A stretch of DNA of 64,000 nt from Glandiceps talaboti (GCF_964340395.1 NC_135569.1:6060040-6124039), one strand, 5' to 3'. Positions 1 to 11,300 are shown, numbered from the stretch's first letter. Notes: generated by a model from the letters alone, not told the origin. Translations and numbers: made by a program.

Positions 1-510
1 AAAAACTATGTGAAATAACTGTTTTACAAACTTATTGTGTATGCTTATGTATATACCATGATGTCTATGAATGTTCTCAATTGTTTGTTGCCACACAAAC
101 CACGGCCTGTTTTACGGCACTGTTCTATTTCGAAGTGGAGCGGAAGAAATTACATGTTAACAGCTCTGGTTTGCGAGAATATGTCATTGTCAAAACATCA
201 GTAAGTTCAGAAGGACAGATTTGAATACTTCGTTATTATGTACCAAAATCATGTGTGTCTCGTGGAAAAATAAACTTTTTATTTCAAGTTTTACAGTTTG
301 TGATTCATACTGAAAGTAGAAACGGCAAATCCTTATAAGTTATCTCGGTTTTCGAAACGTCGACTCGCGGTCAGACCAGGGGTATCAAAATGTAGTAGTA
401 TAATTTACAAATATTAATACTGGGCATTGATCATAAAATCTGTAAAATTGCCTACCGTGGGTAGATTTATTGACTTGGTCTTCAGCCATCTTGCCGACTG
501 GGGTTGGAAC

Positions 511-622
511 TAGCTCTGGATATAAATGCTACGGGGATCGACACGTCTTGGAAGTTGGAGAGGGAAGACGTGTCGATCCTCGGCCCCGGTCCTCGTAGCA
601 TATCCAGAGCTGCAGCCTTACA
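511..622. mobile_element. Small inverted-repeat element in the gene E intron, 9-bp target duplication
   Basis: A 112-bp insert is flanked by GGTTGGAAC at 502-510 and 623-631. Inside, AGCTCTGGATAT near the left end is mirrored by ATATCCAGAGCT near the right end, and GGATCGACACGTCTT is mirrored by AAGACGTGTCGATCC. The homologous place beside gene A (around 20845) lacks the insert, which gives an empty site. It carries no coding capacity, so it is a MITE-like non-autonomous DNA element. Confidence 0.7.
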
Positions 623-741
623 GGTTGGAACGTACAGAGCAGTGTAGTCTGTACAGTAAACTATGACGCAGCATGGATATCAAATAGTAATAAAAAGTTC
701 GCGAAACGATTCAGAAGTTTCCGTTTTGTCTAGGAACTCAC

Positions 742-777
742 CAGCAGAAGAAGAAGAAGAAGACACTGAACCACCAT
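742..777 (-). CDS. Gene E: first coding exon (signal peptide) of a fifth TNFR-like gene, rest outside the window
   Basis: On the minus strand an ATG at 777-775 opens 12 codons, M-V-V-Q-C followed by seven leucines, and ends at a consensus donor GTGAGT (741-736). This matches exon 1 of gene A (20947-20982), which has the same length, the same phase-0 donor and the near-identical start MVAQCLL. The 5' untranslated stretch just upstream (778-800) is also nearly identical in the two copies. The leucine run is a signal-peptide hydrophobic core. By analogy with gene A, exon 2 should lie about 1 kb further left, beyond the window. That the complete gene encodes a death receptor is inferred only from this similarity. 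It could instead be a stranded duplicate of the 5' end. Confidence 0.65.
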
Positions 778-1744
778 CTTCACATCACTGTCAAACTGTG
801 GTATGCTGATTACCTCACAAACGATGGCAAAATGTACACTCCAACTTTAAGTTCCAGCCACCTAGCGCCCCCGTAGACACAGCCTCGTACAACATTAAAT
901 AAAAACACACATTCGAGTTACAGGTAAATTAAAAATCTAAGAGGCAATTGCACCAAACATAATAAATTATATCACAAATAGAAACGTTTTGTACTACAGT
1001 ACATGAATTTAATGCAACACAATGACAGTAGAGGAAGTGCGTGGTATATACGATTTACGATGGCTGGCCGGGGCTGTATGACACAACGAACGCTATTGGC
1101 AGTTACCCATTCGACGACACGTACATCTGCACTTAAACTGTCGTATATTTCTTTCACAATGGGTAATAGATTGTGACCCTTTAAATTTTAAATGACTTTT
1201 TTCAACTATGTCAAAGACAAAAAGTGGAATTTTCCCATTCTTTTCAATCAAAATCCTTAAACTGCCGTACCAGGCCACAAACTTCTGGCCAATCAAATAG
1301 CCTCATTCACACGCTCGGATGATTATTCTTATCCTTCGTAACACGTGTTTTGTTTTGTATTTTTGAGGTTAGACGCTTCAATACGCATATTTCTGAAAAG
1401 TTATCGCCGACTTTATCTCACACAACTACATAAGTCTACATCTAGCTCATCAACGGGTACGGGAACGGTATGATGAAAAGTTTGCGACGTACGGGGCGCC
1501 CTCTATGATCGACGTACGTATACCTAGTACCTGCCGTCGTAGGCCACTCTCACTCCAGGGCCGGGGGTACCGGGTGCGTTCGATTATGCAACCCAGGGTG
1601 CCTCGAGGCACCTCGAGTTGCCCCAAGCCAAGTTGCGTTCGATTACTACATGACGTCACACTCGGGCGCCCCAAGTCGACCCTCCTCATGGAGCAGGGGC
1701 AGCTTGGGGATTGACCTGACCTGACCCATGGAAGTATAACCCAC

Positions 1745-2150
1745 AGAGCACTGGCAGGCTTAGTTAGTTATGTTTACGAAAACAAACAAACAAACAAACA
1801 AGCAAGCAAGCAAACAAACTATCTAACAAAATAAACAGGCAAACAATAAATGAATAAATAAATACTGACAAGCACCAACAAGAGAGTAGTTACAAATCAT
1901 TACAACTACAAGAATTACTATAATTACGTGTATTAAAAGCTTATGTTTTCCTATGTATGCGAAATGGTCACACAATTGTGGTCATTTCGCATATGATATA
2001 GGAAAACATAGAGCAATTCTTGTAGTTGATAATGATTTGTAACTACTCTCTTGTTGATGCTTGTCAGTATTTATTTATCTATCGTTTGTTTGTTTATTAA
2101 TTTATTACGTTTGTTTTCGTAAGCATAACTAACTGAGTGCCGTGTGATTA
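1745..2150. mobile_element. Fold-back (long inverted repeat) element
   Basis: The left arm runs from about 1745 to 1975 and the right arm from about 1977 to 2150. They are imperfect reverse complements: TTAGTTAGTTATG pairs with CATAACTAACTGA, the arms share ACTACAAGAATT and its complement, and CATTTCGCAT pairs across the centre near 1976. The arms contain AAAC and AAAT simple repeats. No open frame of note is present. It lies between the gene E promoter block and the LINE remnant. Confidence 0.65.
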
Positions 2151-2935
2151 AACAACTGCACAGGTACTGGGTATAACACATCAAACTATCAATATAAACA
2201 AAAACAGACAAGTATTATGACGTATTCTCTGACGTATTTGAAGACTTCCTCTGTGACGCTATCTATCATCTAAGTTCAAGACAGTTCCTCTTTGGAGACA
2301 AGTTCAAGACTTCCTGGACCATTTCCTGTTTTCCACTTAGTCAAATGATTTCATTAGCATTTTGTAAGCGATAAGCTGCATTCCATGACAAAATACTTCA
2401 CTTCACTTCAGTATCATACAGTTCTTGTCCAATGCGCCTAGAATAAGTCGAACTGCCAAATTACTGAATTTTAGTTCAGAAATGTACACTTTGTCAACTT
2501 CGTCCCTCTCCAGTTTCCAGGGGAACGAAGACGTCACTGGCGTGTCGGATTTCTCTCATATTTGCAGAGTTGTTGTTTAGATAGCGAGAGTTTGTAGTCT
2601 TCCTTCTTAGAATGTGAGTCACTGACCTCCGAGTACCATCGTCACTACCTATAGTATAATCTTGATTACGTAACCATATCCGGAGATACATACATATGCT
2701 TTGACTCAAGAAGCAGTCAGTTCAGCAAATTACACAGTGAACAGTGGTTCGAGCTGGTAAAAAGTGTTGGAAGCAGGGAAACACGTGGATTTGGTAAGAG
2801 CCTTTCACTCAGTGTATAGTATGTTACAATTTGTATTCACCATAGCCCAGAGATTGTCGCTAATGTTATGAATGTAATTATGTACATCATTTTGAATTTG
2901 AAAACTATTTTATAATATCAGGGATTTTAGTTTAC
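2151..2935. other. No gene recognised
   Basis: This stretch carries only short open frames with no recognisable domain and no convincing splice-bounded exon. I see nothing in it that can be named. Confidence 0.4.
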
Positions 2936-3124
2936 GTGAAATTATTATCAAAGTTTAGATCATACTTCAAAATAGAATTAGGCAGGAGATCCCCAAGAGT
3001 TAGTGTTGATTTAAGATTTTGTAAAAGATGTAATTTAAATTTAGTTGATGATGAAATATTTTATTTTACATTGTCCAATTTTCAATATACAAAGGAAAAA
3101 AATTGTTTACAGAATGTGATGTAA
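2936..3124 (+). pseudogene. LINE (non-LTR retrotransposon) C-terminal remnant
   Basis: The translation contains R-V-S-V-D-L-R-F-C-K-R-C-N-L followed by an acidic stretch and a degenerate H/C-like region. This resembles the zinc-binding tail that follows the reverse transcriptase of many invertebrate LINEs (pattern C-x2-C-N-L..E-D-E-x-H-F..C-P). The second half is decayed: the expected H-F and C-P are replaced by Y-F and S-N. No reverse transcriptase domain precedes it. It is a short 3' fragment, as is usual for 5'-truncated LINE copies. A better preserved relative lies at 15777-16109. Confidence 0.5.
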
Positions 3125-3219
3125 CAATTAGTAGTATCAATAGAAATTTGTCTTTTTTAATATTATAGTATTAATACCATCTTCCGCTTGCCAAATTTTT
3201 TAAAAACTTATAGATATGG

Positions 3220-3288
<69 letters not shown>
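3220..3288. repeat. (TA)n microsatellite
   Basis: Uninterrupted TA dinucleotides for about 70 bp. A second short TA run at 3511-3527 lies on the other side of the hairpin at 3349-3511. Confidence 0.95.
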
Positions 3289-3289
<1 letters not shown>

Positions 3290-3348
3290 CTCGGTGAGTA
3301 TCAATCTGCTATAAGACAGTGCTCTATACCGCAGTGGCAGAGCGTAAT

Positions 3349-3511
3349 AGTTTTGGTAGTACTGGAACTCTTTCTTGGGTGTAACTCGGAGTTTCACGCA
3401 TATTGCGATCATCAGACACCATCTGATGATCGCAATATGCGTGTCTGATGATCGCAATATGCGTGAAACTCCGAGTTACACCCAAGAAAGAGTTCCAGTA
3501 CTACCAAAACT
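3349..3511. repeat. Perfect 71-bp inverted repeat (hairpin)
   Basis: The left arm 3349-3419 (starting AGTTTTGGTAGTACTGG) and the right arm 3441-3511 are exact reverse complements over 71 bases, separated by 21 bases. The spacer repeats part of the arm, TCTGATGATCGCAATATGC, so that motif occurs twice directly and once inverted. TA runs lie on both sides. Perfect arms imply a recent origin or homogenisation. Confidence 0.9.
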
Positions 3512-3739
3512 ATATATATATATATATTTGTTATCATTTTAATTGTTGTTGTTGTTTACCTTACTGTATTCCCTGATGATACAGTTGTGTAATAAAATCA
3601 TTATAGCTTGATTAGCTAGAAAACCAACATCATTCAGCAAGCCTGTTACCAAGTCTCCAGTCAGCAATTTGTTCAAGACAAGTTCCTTTACATAACATTA
3701 GGAACAAATTTGGACATTGTGAACTTTCTACATTATATT

Positions 3740-3957
3740 TATGTATGTATGTATGTATGTATGTATGTATGTATGTATGTATGTATGTATGTGTGTATGT
3801 ATGTATGTATGTATGTATGTGTGTGTGTATGTATGTGTGTATGTGTGTGTATGTATGTATGTATGTATGTTTGTATGTATGTATGTATGTATGTATGTAT
3901 GTATGTATGTATGTATGTATGTATACGTATGTATGTATGTGTGTGTGTGTGTGTGTT
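3740..3957. repeat. (GTAT)n microsatellite with GT interruptions
   Basis: GTAT tetranucleotides with a few GTGT and single-base variants. Open frames across it in several phases are artefacts of a repeat that contains no stop codon in those phases. Confidence 0.95.
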
Positions 3958-4127
3958 GAGAATATTTCTGTAATTAGCACTGATGCCCAGACTTAGAGAT
4001 GCAGACTTACTCAATTGATCAGCTGCTACAACTAGATGTAGCAAGTTAAAAAGTAGTGTAATACTTTGAATTACATGTTCATTTCTGGACTCTTTCATTG
4101 CAGTGACATATATATCCCCAGTTGTTA

Positions 4128-5630
4128 ATGGCAACCTCTAAGTTGAAAATGGATTCATGTACAGTTGTTTCAAGTAAAGGCAAGCAGATTCATGACCATG
4201 GAAGACTGGCTTATTCTCAGATTGATGTACATCCTAAGGGAAATGCCATTTATGATGAGGCCCTCTGTTTGGAAGCTGTTATAACCATGATGAGAGAATT
4301 ACAGTTACCAAAGAGAGAGATGAAGAAGTTTGGTGGTGATGTTATGGAGTTTAGAAAGTTTATTCACCAGTTCAAGACTAGAGTGGAGGATAACACACAG
4401 GATGATGACGAAAGGATACTTTTACTGGAACAATATACAATTGGAGAAGCGAAGATGGTAGTCGAGATCTACACTCATGTAGATGCAAAGTATGGTTATC
4501 CTGCTGCTATGAAGGACCTTGAAGAAAGATATGGTAGCAGAGACGTGATAGCTCATGCTTGGATCAAGAAGGCTCTTGATTGGGAGACCGTTCAAAGAGA
4601 TAACGCCAAGGCATTACGTGAATTCTCGGTCTTCCTAGGAGAGTGTGAGAATGAACTGAAGAGCATTGATGCACTGGAACTCATGGGTTATTTGGAATAC
4701 ATGCGTCGTCTGATTGCTAAACTACCAATGAAACTTTACTACAGTTGGATGTCTGTTGTTAGGAAACACAGAGAAGCTGGCAGTACCATCAAATTCACTC
4801 ACTTAGTAAGTTTTGTGAAGGATGAGGCTGCGATAATCAATGATTGCATCTTTGGCACAGATGTCATGAAGCGACATGCAAAATCTGATCATCCTATTGC
4901 CATGAAGGAACTGGAACAACAGTATGGGATCATACACATGATTGCTTACACTTATATTATGAAGGCTCTAAACTGGCCTAAAGTAAAAAAGAATGATGCA
5001 AAGGCATTGGATAAGTTCGCAATCTCCCTGATGGGGTGCAGGAATGCAGTGACGGATATGGAAGCCATGAAAATCCTGGAGTCTCCTGGAACATTGAGGT
5101 GTCTTGTACGGAAACTACCCTACTATCTTCATGACAGGTGGAGACTCGTTGTGTGGGAATGCAAGAATGAAGGTAAAACCATCAGATTTACCAACTTGGT
5201 AAGTTTTGTGAAGTATGAAGCTGAGGGAGCTAATCATCCCTTTTATGGTATAGAGGCATTAAAAGAAGCGTACTTAGAAGAAGCTAACGTCAAGCTCAAT
5301 GCACAGAAATCGCGCCAAAATCTAAAAAAAGGAAGTTCTGTCATGAAAAATGACAGTGAAGGCAAGAAGACGAGGAAACAGGATATGAAAGGCAAGTCTA
5401 GAAAGAAAGCATTTGGAAAGCCATGCTGTTACTGCCAAGATTCTCACCACTCCTTGGAGTCATGTCAGCGTTTAGAAAGAAAGCCAGTGACAGAGAGGTT
5501 AGAGTTCTTAAAGAGTTGGGGCATCTGTTTTGGATGTCTTAAGTCAGGTCATATGAAGAAGGACTGTCGCCGAAGGGTAACATGCTCACACTGCCATAAG
5601 AAGCATCCAACTGTGTTACATGAAAATTAG
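4128..5630 (+). CDS. BEL/Pao-type Gag-like protein with duplicated DUF1759-like domain and three zinc knuckles
   Basis: An intronless frame of 500 codons runs from the ATG at 4128, which comes before any other in-frame ATG and follows a possible 3' splice site (TTTCATTGCAG, ending 4103). It resembles the Gag of BEL/Pao LTR retrotransposons (DUF1759 region followed by zinc knuckles). A KKFGGD..F..F box near residues 65-80 and LEQYTIGEAK near 104 are family-like. The segment at residues about 123-235 (AMKDLEERYGS..KALDW..LPM..W..SFVK) recurs at about 254-366 (AMKELEQQYGI..KALNW..LPY..RW..SFVK), so the domain is in tandem. The C-terminus has two C-x2-C-x4-H-x4-C knuckles (about 432 and 467) and a C-x2-C-x3-H-x4-H finger (about 485). 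No protease, reverse transcriptase or LTR was seen. The frame ends where a MITE begins (5628). It is either a domesticated gag gene or a retroelement fragment that is still open. Confidence 0.7.
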   Translation: MATSKLKMDSCTVVSSKGKQIHDHGRLAYSQIDVHPKGNAIYDEALCLEAVITMMRELQLPKREMKKFGGDVMEFRKFIHQFKTRVEDNTQDDDERILLLEQYTIGEAKMVVEIYTHVDAKYGYPAAMKDLEERYGSRDVIAHAWIKKALDWETVQRDNAKALREFSVFLGECENELKSIDALELMGYLEYMRRLIAKLPMKLYYSWMSVVRKHREAGSTIKFTHLVSFVKDEAAIINDCIFGTDVMKRHAKSDHPIAMKELEQQYGIIHMIAYTYIMKALNWPKVKKNDAKALDKFAISLMGCRNAVTDMEAMKILESPGTLRCLVRKLPYYLHDRWRLVVWECKNEGKTIRFTNLVSFVKYEAEGANHPFYGIEALKEAYLEEANVKLNAQKSRQNLKKGSSVMKNDSEGKKTRKQDMKGKSRKKAFGKPCCYCQDSHHSLESCQRLERKPVTERLEFLKSWGICFGCLKSGHMKKDCRRRVTCSHCHKKHPTVLHEN

Positions 5631-5727
5631 TCTGTAAGGTACGCCGTGACGGGGTGCCCTCAAACATCGGCCAACCCCTGAGAGGAGGCTGGTGAGGGTG
5701 AAACGTCACAAAGTATCTTACAGTCTA
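5628..5727. mobile_element. MITE family 1, copy 1, with 9-bp target duplication
   Basis: The element starts TAGTCTGTAAG and ends CTTACAGTCTA (terminal inverted repeats) and is 100 bp long. It is flanked by the direct repeat CATGAAAAT at 5619-5627 and 5728-5736. Its first three bases form the TAG that now ends the gag-like frame. Without the insert that frame would have met a stop only two codons later. Related copies are at 27170-27272 and 49941-50057. A 9-bp duplication is typical of Mutator-like elements, but the superfamily is not proven. Confidence 0.85.
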
Positions 5728-5736
5728 CATGAAAAT

Positions 5737-7401
5737 AAGCCCTAAAAAATTGTTTGGTTCCGGTTCAACTACCCGACCCCACCAAGCTTTTCACTGCCGA
5801 CCCTTATTGTTTTTATGTATTCAAGAAAAAAATAATAAAATTGCAAAATTGTGAAGTCTCACGAGAAATAGTGGATGTGGAAACTGACATCAACTTAAAA
5901 AGACAAAATGAAGCTGTTCTTCCAATCTGTAATGGCTGTACATTTGATATGAAGAAACAAACAACGCTGAGACCATTTGGAAAACAATGGAAAACCTGAG
6001 CAAACACTCACACATGAAAAAAGAATACAGTGCCCTTGCTCAAATTGGGGTATCATCACCTCATAGTATCGTTTCTTAAGAGCTTTGTCCCTTGGTATTC
6101 TGTAGAAGTGTAAATCAGGGATGTTTTTCATATTGCTCAGACATCAAGGAAAGCAGCAGTGCTCTATGATTAACCAAGTAACCTATACCATGTATACCCC
6201 CAAGGTACACACAGACAGGAAGTAGAGTGCCACCATAGCAAATTTTGGAAAGGTCTATACCTTAATCTCCATGTCTTGACAAATACGAAGGGTGTTAATT
6301 AATAGCATTGTAATGTATTCTATCTTGTTGATAACAACATTAGTCTGATTCATTAAGTCTCCACAGCTGGAGTTGAAAAAGACTAGAAGGGTAAAAAGCC
6401 TTTTGTCACCAAAATAGATTAATTTGAAGTTACGGAATGTGTATGCGATAGGTGAACAATGAATATTCATGACTCCTAAGTACCTATTACCTTCTGTCTT
6501 AGTTGGCAGGACTTTATACTCATAACCAAAGTTGAATACAAATTGATACTTTACTCAATTTTATCTAGAAGTACTAGTGAATTTACCCTATTAGAATCTA
6601 GATTTTGAAGCTTTCATCTGAATCACTCAGACATCATCGGCATAATGATATATACAATTTGGTCAAGTACATATCTACGTACTTTCTTCAAAAACTTGAT
6701 TCAAATAACTTCACAAGTTTATGAAATATTATCTTGTCCAAAAGTTCTGTACATTTACAGTTTGACAAAATAATCAAATTTTGGTATTAAAAATGTACAA
6801 ATTTATATTCAAATTAAAATGTGTTCTTATCCAATCTGTATATTAATGAAATTTGGTACAATTAAGTAACTTAGTGTATCAGTTACTTACATCAGCCAAC
6901 ACTTCAGGAAGACGAAGTGTGGATGCACACACACATACATACACACACAGGCAGGTACACTGTATACATACATACATACATACATAAATACATACATACA
7001 TATATACATACATACATACATACATACATACATACATACATACATACATACACACAGGTAAACTTACACTATAATTACATATTAATTATATAATAGATAC
7101 ATACATAGATACATAGTTACATACATATACATACTACACACACGCACACACATATATACATGTACATACAATTTAGTCTGTTGCTGAAAGCTGAAGACAA
7201 TACTGGCCAAATAATTTTTTTTTCTCATAACAGGCCAAGTCCACGTGGGGTCGAAGCACAGCTAAAAGTTCATTATTCAATGTTGTCAGTATTAGTGAAA
7301 CCTGGAAAACTTCCTCCAGTAAGTGGTTGCTATACTGGGAAGTAATAGAAATCGGATATATCATGTCTGACAAACAACGTATTACAGACGTGCGCACACG
7401 T

Positions 7402-7436
<35 letters not shown>

Positions 7437-8399
7437 TGCATGCTCGGATGAATGGATGGAGCCCATTGTAAAAGTCCCCCTTGTGGAGACTAACTCTGTC
7501 ATCTTTTACATATGATATCAAATTAAACAACTACAAGTGTTTGTTGAAGACATAATCCCAATTAATCCTTCAACTTACTAATTCATATTCTGAATTTATG
7601 ACAAATATTGCTTCTTGGGGACTAAAAAGTTTCCTCCAAAACTATACAATGTGCGATAATACAATTAATGACAAATACAGAAATGTGTGTATTGAAAGTA
7701 GTTTCCGCTTATTACTGAATCAGGGGTTTGTAATTAATTGTGTGTTCATGATATAACACTTTCTGACCCTGATTTTCTCTTTAAGAAATACACGAAAGAC
7801 TTGTCATTTATACAAAATTGAAAATATTTTGTAAAATATTTGCATATCATTGTCATTTCCCTGCGTTTTCACAAGAGCAGCCTACTCTGGAGAATATATT
7901 GTACACAGTTTCAGGAATCAATAGGACAGTATCTCTCTATAACTTATCATTCCAAAGTAACTACATTTTACTGTAAATAGAGAGAGATGCATTAATGTTG
8001 AATAATGAAATCACATTCTCGCAAACCAGAGCTGTAATCTGCGACACTGTACTAGTATCTTGCCATAGCATTGTATATCATGTGGCATGCATGGTGCAAT
8101 CTGAATAGTTGTAGTGCTTTTGTATGTGAACGAAACCACAGCCTTTTGGCAGTGTATGTATCTTGGATGGTGCCATAAAAGAGGCTGTGGTTTACAAGGA
8201 TGTGAAATCATTGCATGATCAAGGTCCATAGTAGATGGCTTGAAACATCGCATCCATTTCCTATTTACTAGCAAAAGTAATATTTTACTATCCTACACTG
8301 ATTGAGGGTTATAATGGAGGGATATCGTCCATGGCAACAAGATGTCACACTGGTAAAATTTTGTTTTTATCAACTTGTTGCCTCCTACTCTGATAAGGG
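5737..8399. other. Intergenic stretch without a recognised gene
   Basis: This stretch contains microsatellites (6930-7155 CATA-type, 7402-7434 CA-type) and otherwise AT-rich sequence with short unsupported open frames. It lies downstream of gene A's last exon on the minus strand, so its right end may include gene A's 3' untranslated region. No other structure was found. Confidence 0.5.
6930..7155. repeat. CACA/CATA microsatellite tract
   Basis: Mixed CACA, TACA and ATAC repeats, densest at 6960-7052. Confidence 0.9.
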
Positions 8400-11300
8400 T
8401 TATGATGGGGGGACATTGGGCATTGTGACAACAGTGTGACACCGGCAACATTTTGTTTTTATCTGTGTTGCTAATTTGTTACAAGATGCTCTTTCCAGGG
8501 CTTTAAGGATAGAATCCACTGACACTACTTCTTGTGTATTCTGCCTCTTCCATTCCAACAAACACTGGTAAATTAACTCGTCCTTCTTCTCGTTATGACA
8601 GTAACGTTCTTCCTTATCCTGTATGTCTACCTCGGTGATTGGATTTGGAAGTTCCCGGAGAAACATCTTCCAATATTCCCTGTTTATGTTGCGTGCAATT
8701 AATCCAAATACATCTTTCTCCATAGTTAAACCTGCAATTGCAACAATTCAAAATTATATCTAAAGAGCATAAGTGATAAGTGTCTTATAAAATATATTCT
8801 GGTTGAATGAAAAAAAATTAATTGAAATACACCTTTTTTAAGAAATGTTATCTTTAAAGGAATAAATTACCTTGTCTTAAGCATCTCCTTGACAAATTTG
8901 TCATAGTTCCACTTTCAAGATTACTTGTAGAGGTGGTATCAGTTGCCTCATCTTCTGTAACATTGATAGAAAATAACAGTTCACAGTCTTGCAAGTATGC
9001 AACTAGAATAGTATAATTCTACACATACAGTTTCAATTGTACAGTACCATGTACTTGGAAGTATTCTGAGTATTTTTCATAACTTTGTGATTTGTGTTTT
9101 CCTGGATAGTGGGAAACTTCTGACCAATATATATATTACATTTTCACTCCACCATTGCAATACAAGACATGAGGGTATGTGATACAATCACTATAAATTA
9201 TAGTAAAAAAAATTGATGTCAATATTAAATGATTTCATTCAAAATTTGAACATCACAGCTAACACAAACGATGTAGCTGCACATAAATAAAAAACACATA
9301 CAAAAAAAATAAATCCCACATTTTCTGTTTGAATGTTTAAAACTTTGCTTGTGTGTGATATATAATTAAAACTCTGTACAGCTACTCATAGTAACACTCC
9401 CACATTATTAGTTGATAGGTTTACAATAGTATGCACCACAGAAATGAGTCTTAAACAATTGCTGTTATTTTCAAGAAAACACCATCCACTTCTTAGTTAA
9501 AAATCAAGAAAAAATCTGACGTGAAAATATGCTATCAACATCGAGCAATTTCAGAATCCAATATGGCTGCCAAATGCATTATATTGTGTAATGGTAAAAT
9601 AAAAGATTGAGACTTCCATTAAAATATGTTTCTTTTATTATTTCAAAAGGACAGGAATCAAGCTTTCATGTTGCAAAATGTGGAGAGATTGTTAAGTTTG
9701 ATTTTCAGTGAAAGTCATCCCCAAGAATTTTAAAACTGAAATAATCACCCGAGGTAGAGTCCACATCAGCCTCTGATGCGCCACCACTATTCTCTTTCTT
9801 TAGCTTCTTCATCTCTGTTTTAGGTATACCATACTTGTTCCGCTTCTTTTTCCTTTTTCTGCACCGCCAATAAATAAACCCACATCCAGCAATTACAAAT
9901 AGTACTATAATAATGCATGATATTGTAATAGTTGACACTGCAGAAAGGGTAAACAAATCTATAATGTGTCTGGAATGACTTTCTGTTGGTCGTATTCTGT
10001 TTGTACTGAGGGAAGCACTTAATGGAAGAGTACTTTGATCAAGTTCTGCAAAACAAAACAAAAATTACATGAGATTAAACAATACAATTTATGTACATTT
10101 AGGATTGAAAGGACTATACAATTCACATGTATTCAGTCTGGTATAAGGTCTAGCATGTTTACTGTGCTGTTATCTTACATTGTTAGCTGTTGTCGTATCT
10201 CCTACTTCTCAAGAGCAAGGCTTGTCTTGAGAACCGTGAACAAACAGTAATTAATTTGACAAGATGCACCCAATACCCCGATTACAACCATGACATTATC
10301 ATTCAAATGAAGTCATTATGTAAATGTCCACCCAATAACCTGATTACAACCATAACAACATTATTCAAATGAAGTCATTATGTAAGTGTACACTCAGAGC
10401 TGAGATGAACACGAGAGTTAAAACATGAAGCATGTGAAGTGTGCATGTGATAGTTTACATGTAATTATGTAAATTTAACATGATTGTTTGTTAATGATAA
10501 CTACTTTTGGGGGTGTGGCTGACTAAATCAGTTTTAACAGTTCTCATCAGAAGCTAGGTGGTTTCAAGGGCTAGCAGGTACAATGATAACTATACTAATC
10601 AACACAACTGTGCAGTTAACTTAACAGTTTTGGGGGTGTGGTTTATTAAATCAGTTCTAGAGGTTCTCAGCACAAGCTAGTTGGTTTTGACTGACAAGGG
10701 GTGCGATGTCAGCTATCAATCAACATAACGGTATAGTAAACATAATGACTTTAGGGGTGTGACTTATTGAATCAGTTCTAACGGTTCTCAACACAAGCTA
10801 GTTAGTTTCGAGGGCTAGCTAGGAGGTACAAGACAGCTTATGATGGAATACAACAGTGCAGTAAACAGACTAGGCACATGTACAGATATTTTTTCAGTTA
10901 ATTCAAAAAATGATTGTTATGCATAATGGTTCACTGTTTTTTAATAAATTAAATCTACAATACACCTAATTTCCATAATTAGCAATTGTGTCTGTCAGTT
11001 GGACAAAATATGACTGGTCATGTGATCACTTTTCTGACAAATAATGTTTATTATATGACATCATTGTATTAAGATATCCCAATCTTTGGATACACTCAAC
11101 TCTTGAGATAGTTGTATCTCTCTTTCAACACAGCAAATGATTTTTGAAATACAGCACATTAAAATTACCTGGAAGTTAAAGAGTTTCACATGGCAGTCTA
11201 GCAGTCAATGTATTTTGTATAAGTCTATGAACTATTACCTGGACAGGGGTCTTCATTGCATGTGGCAGATTTTACTTTGGGTCCTTCACAACTATCTTCA

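Larger units (their letters stand above)
330..1545. promoter_or_regulatory. Duplicated 5' region of gene E, paralogous to the gene A upstream region
   Basis: The stretch from about 330 to 1545 aligns with 20680-22110 around the first exon of gene A. Shared landmarks are the TTTTCGA..CGTC start, the exon 1 block, GGCTGGCCGGGGCTGTATG (1061-1079 and 21629-21647), and the CCAAT-containing segment CTTCTGGCCAATCAAATAG near 1283-1301 and 21850-21868. The block at about 1061-1157 differs at only about 4 of 92 positions, fewer than the flanks. It contains both the 5' untranslated region and the probable promoter of the receptor gene. Homology fades after about 1545, before the position where gene B's first exon would lie. 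Confidence 0.7.

Noticed and set aside
5754-5999. 81-codon frame downstream of the gag-like gene as a continuation of the polyprotein
   Set aside because: It is in another context after two stops, with no protease or reverse transcriptase motif.
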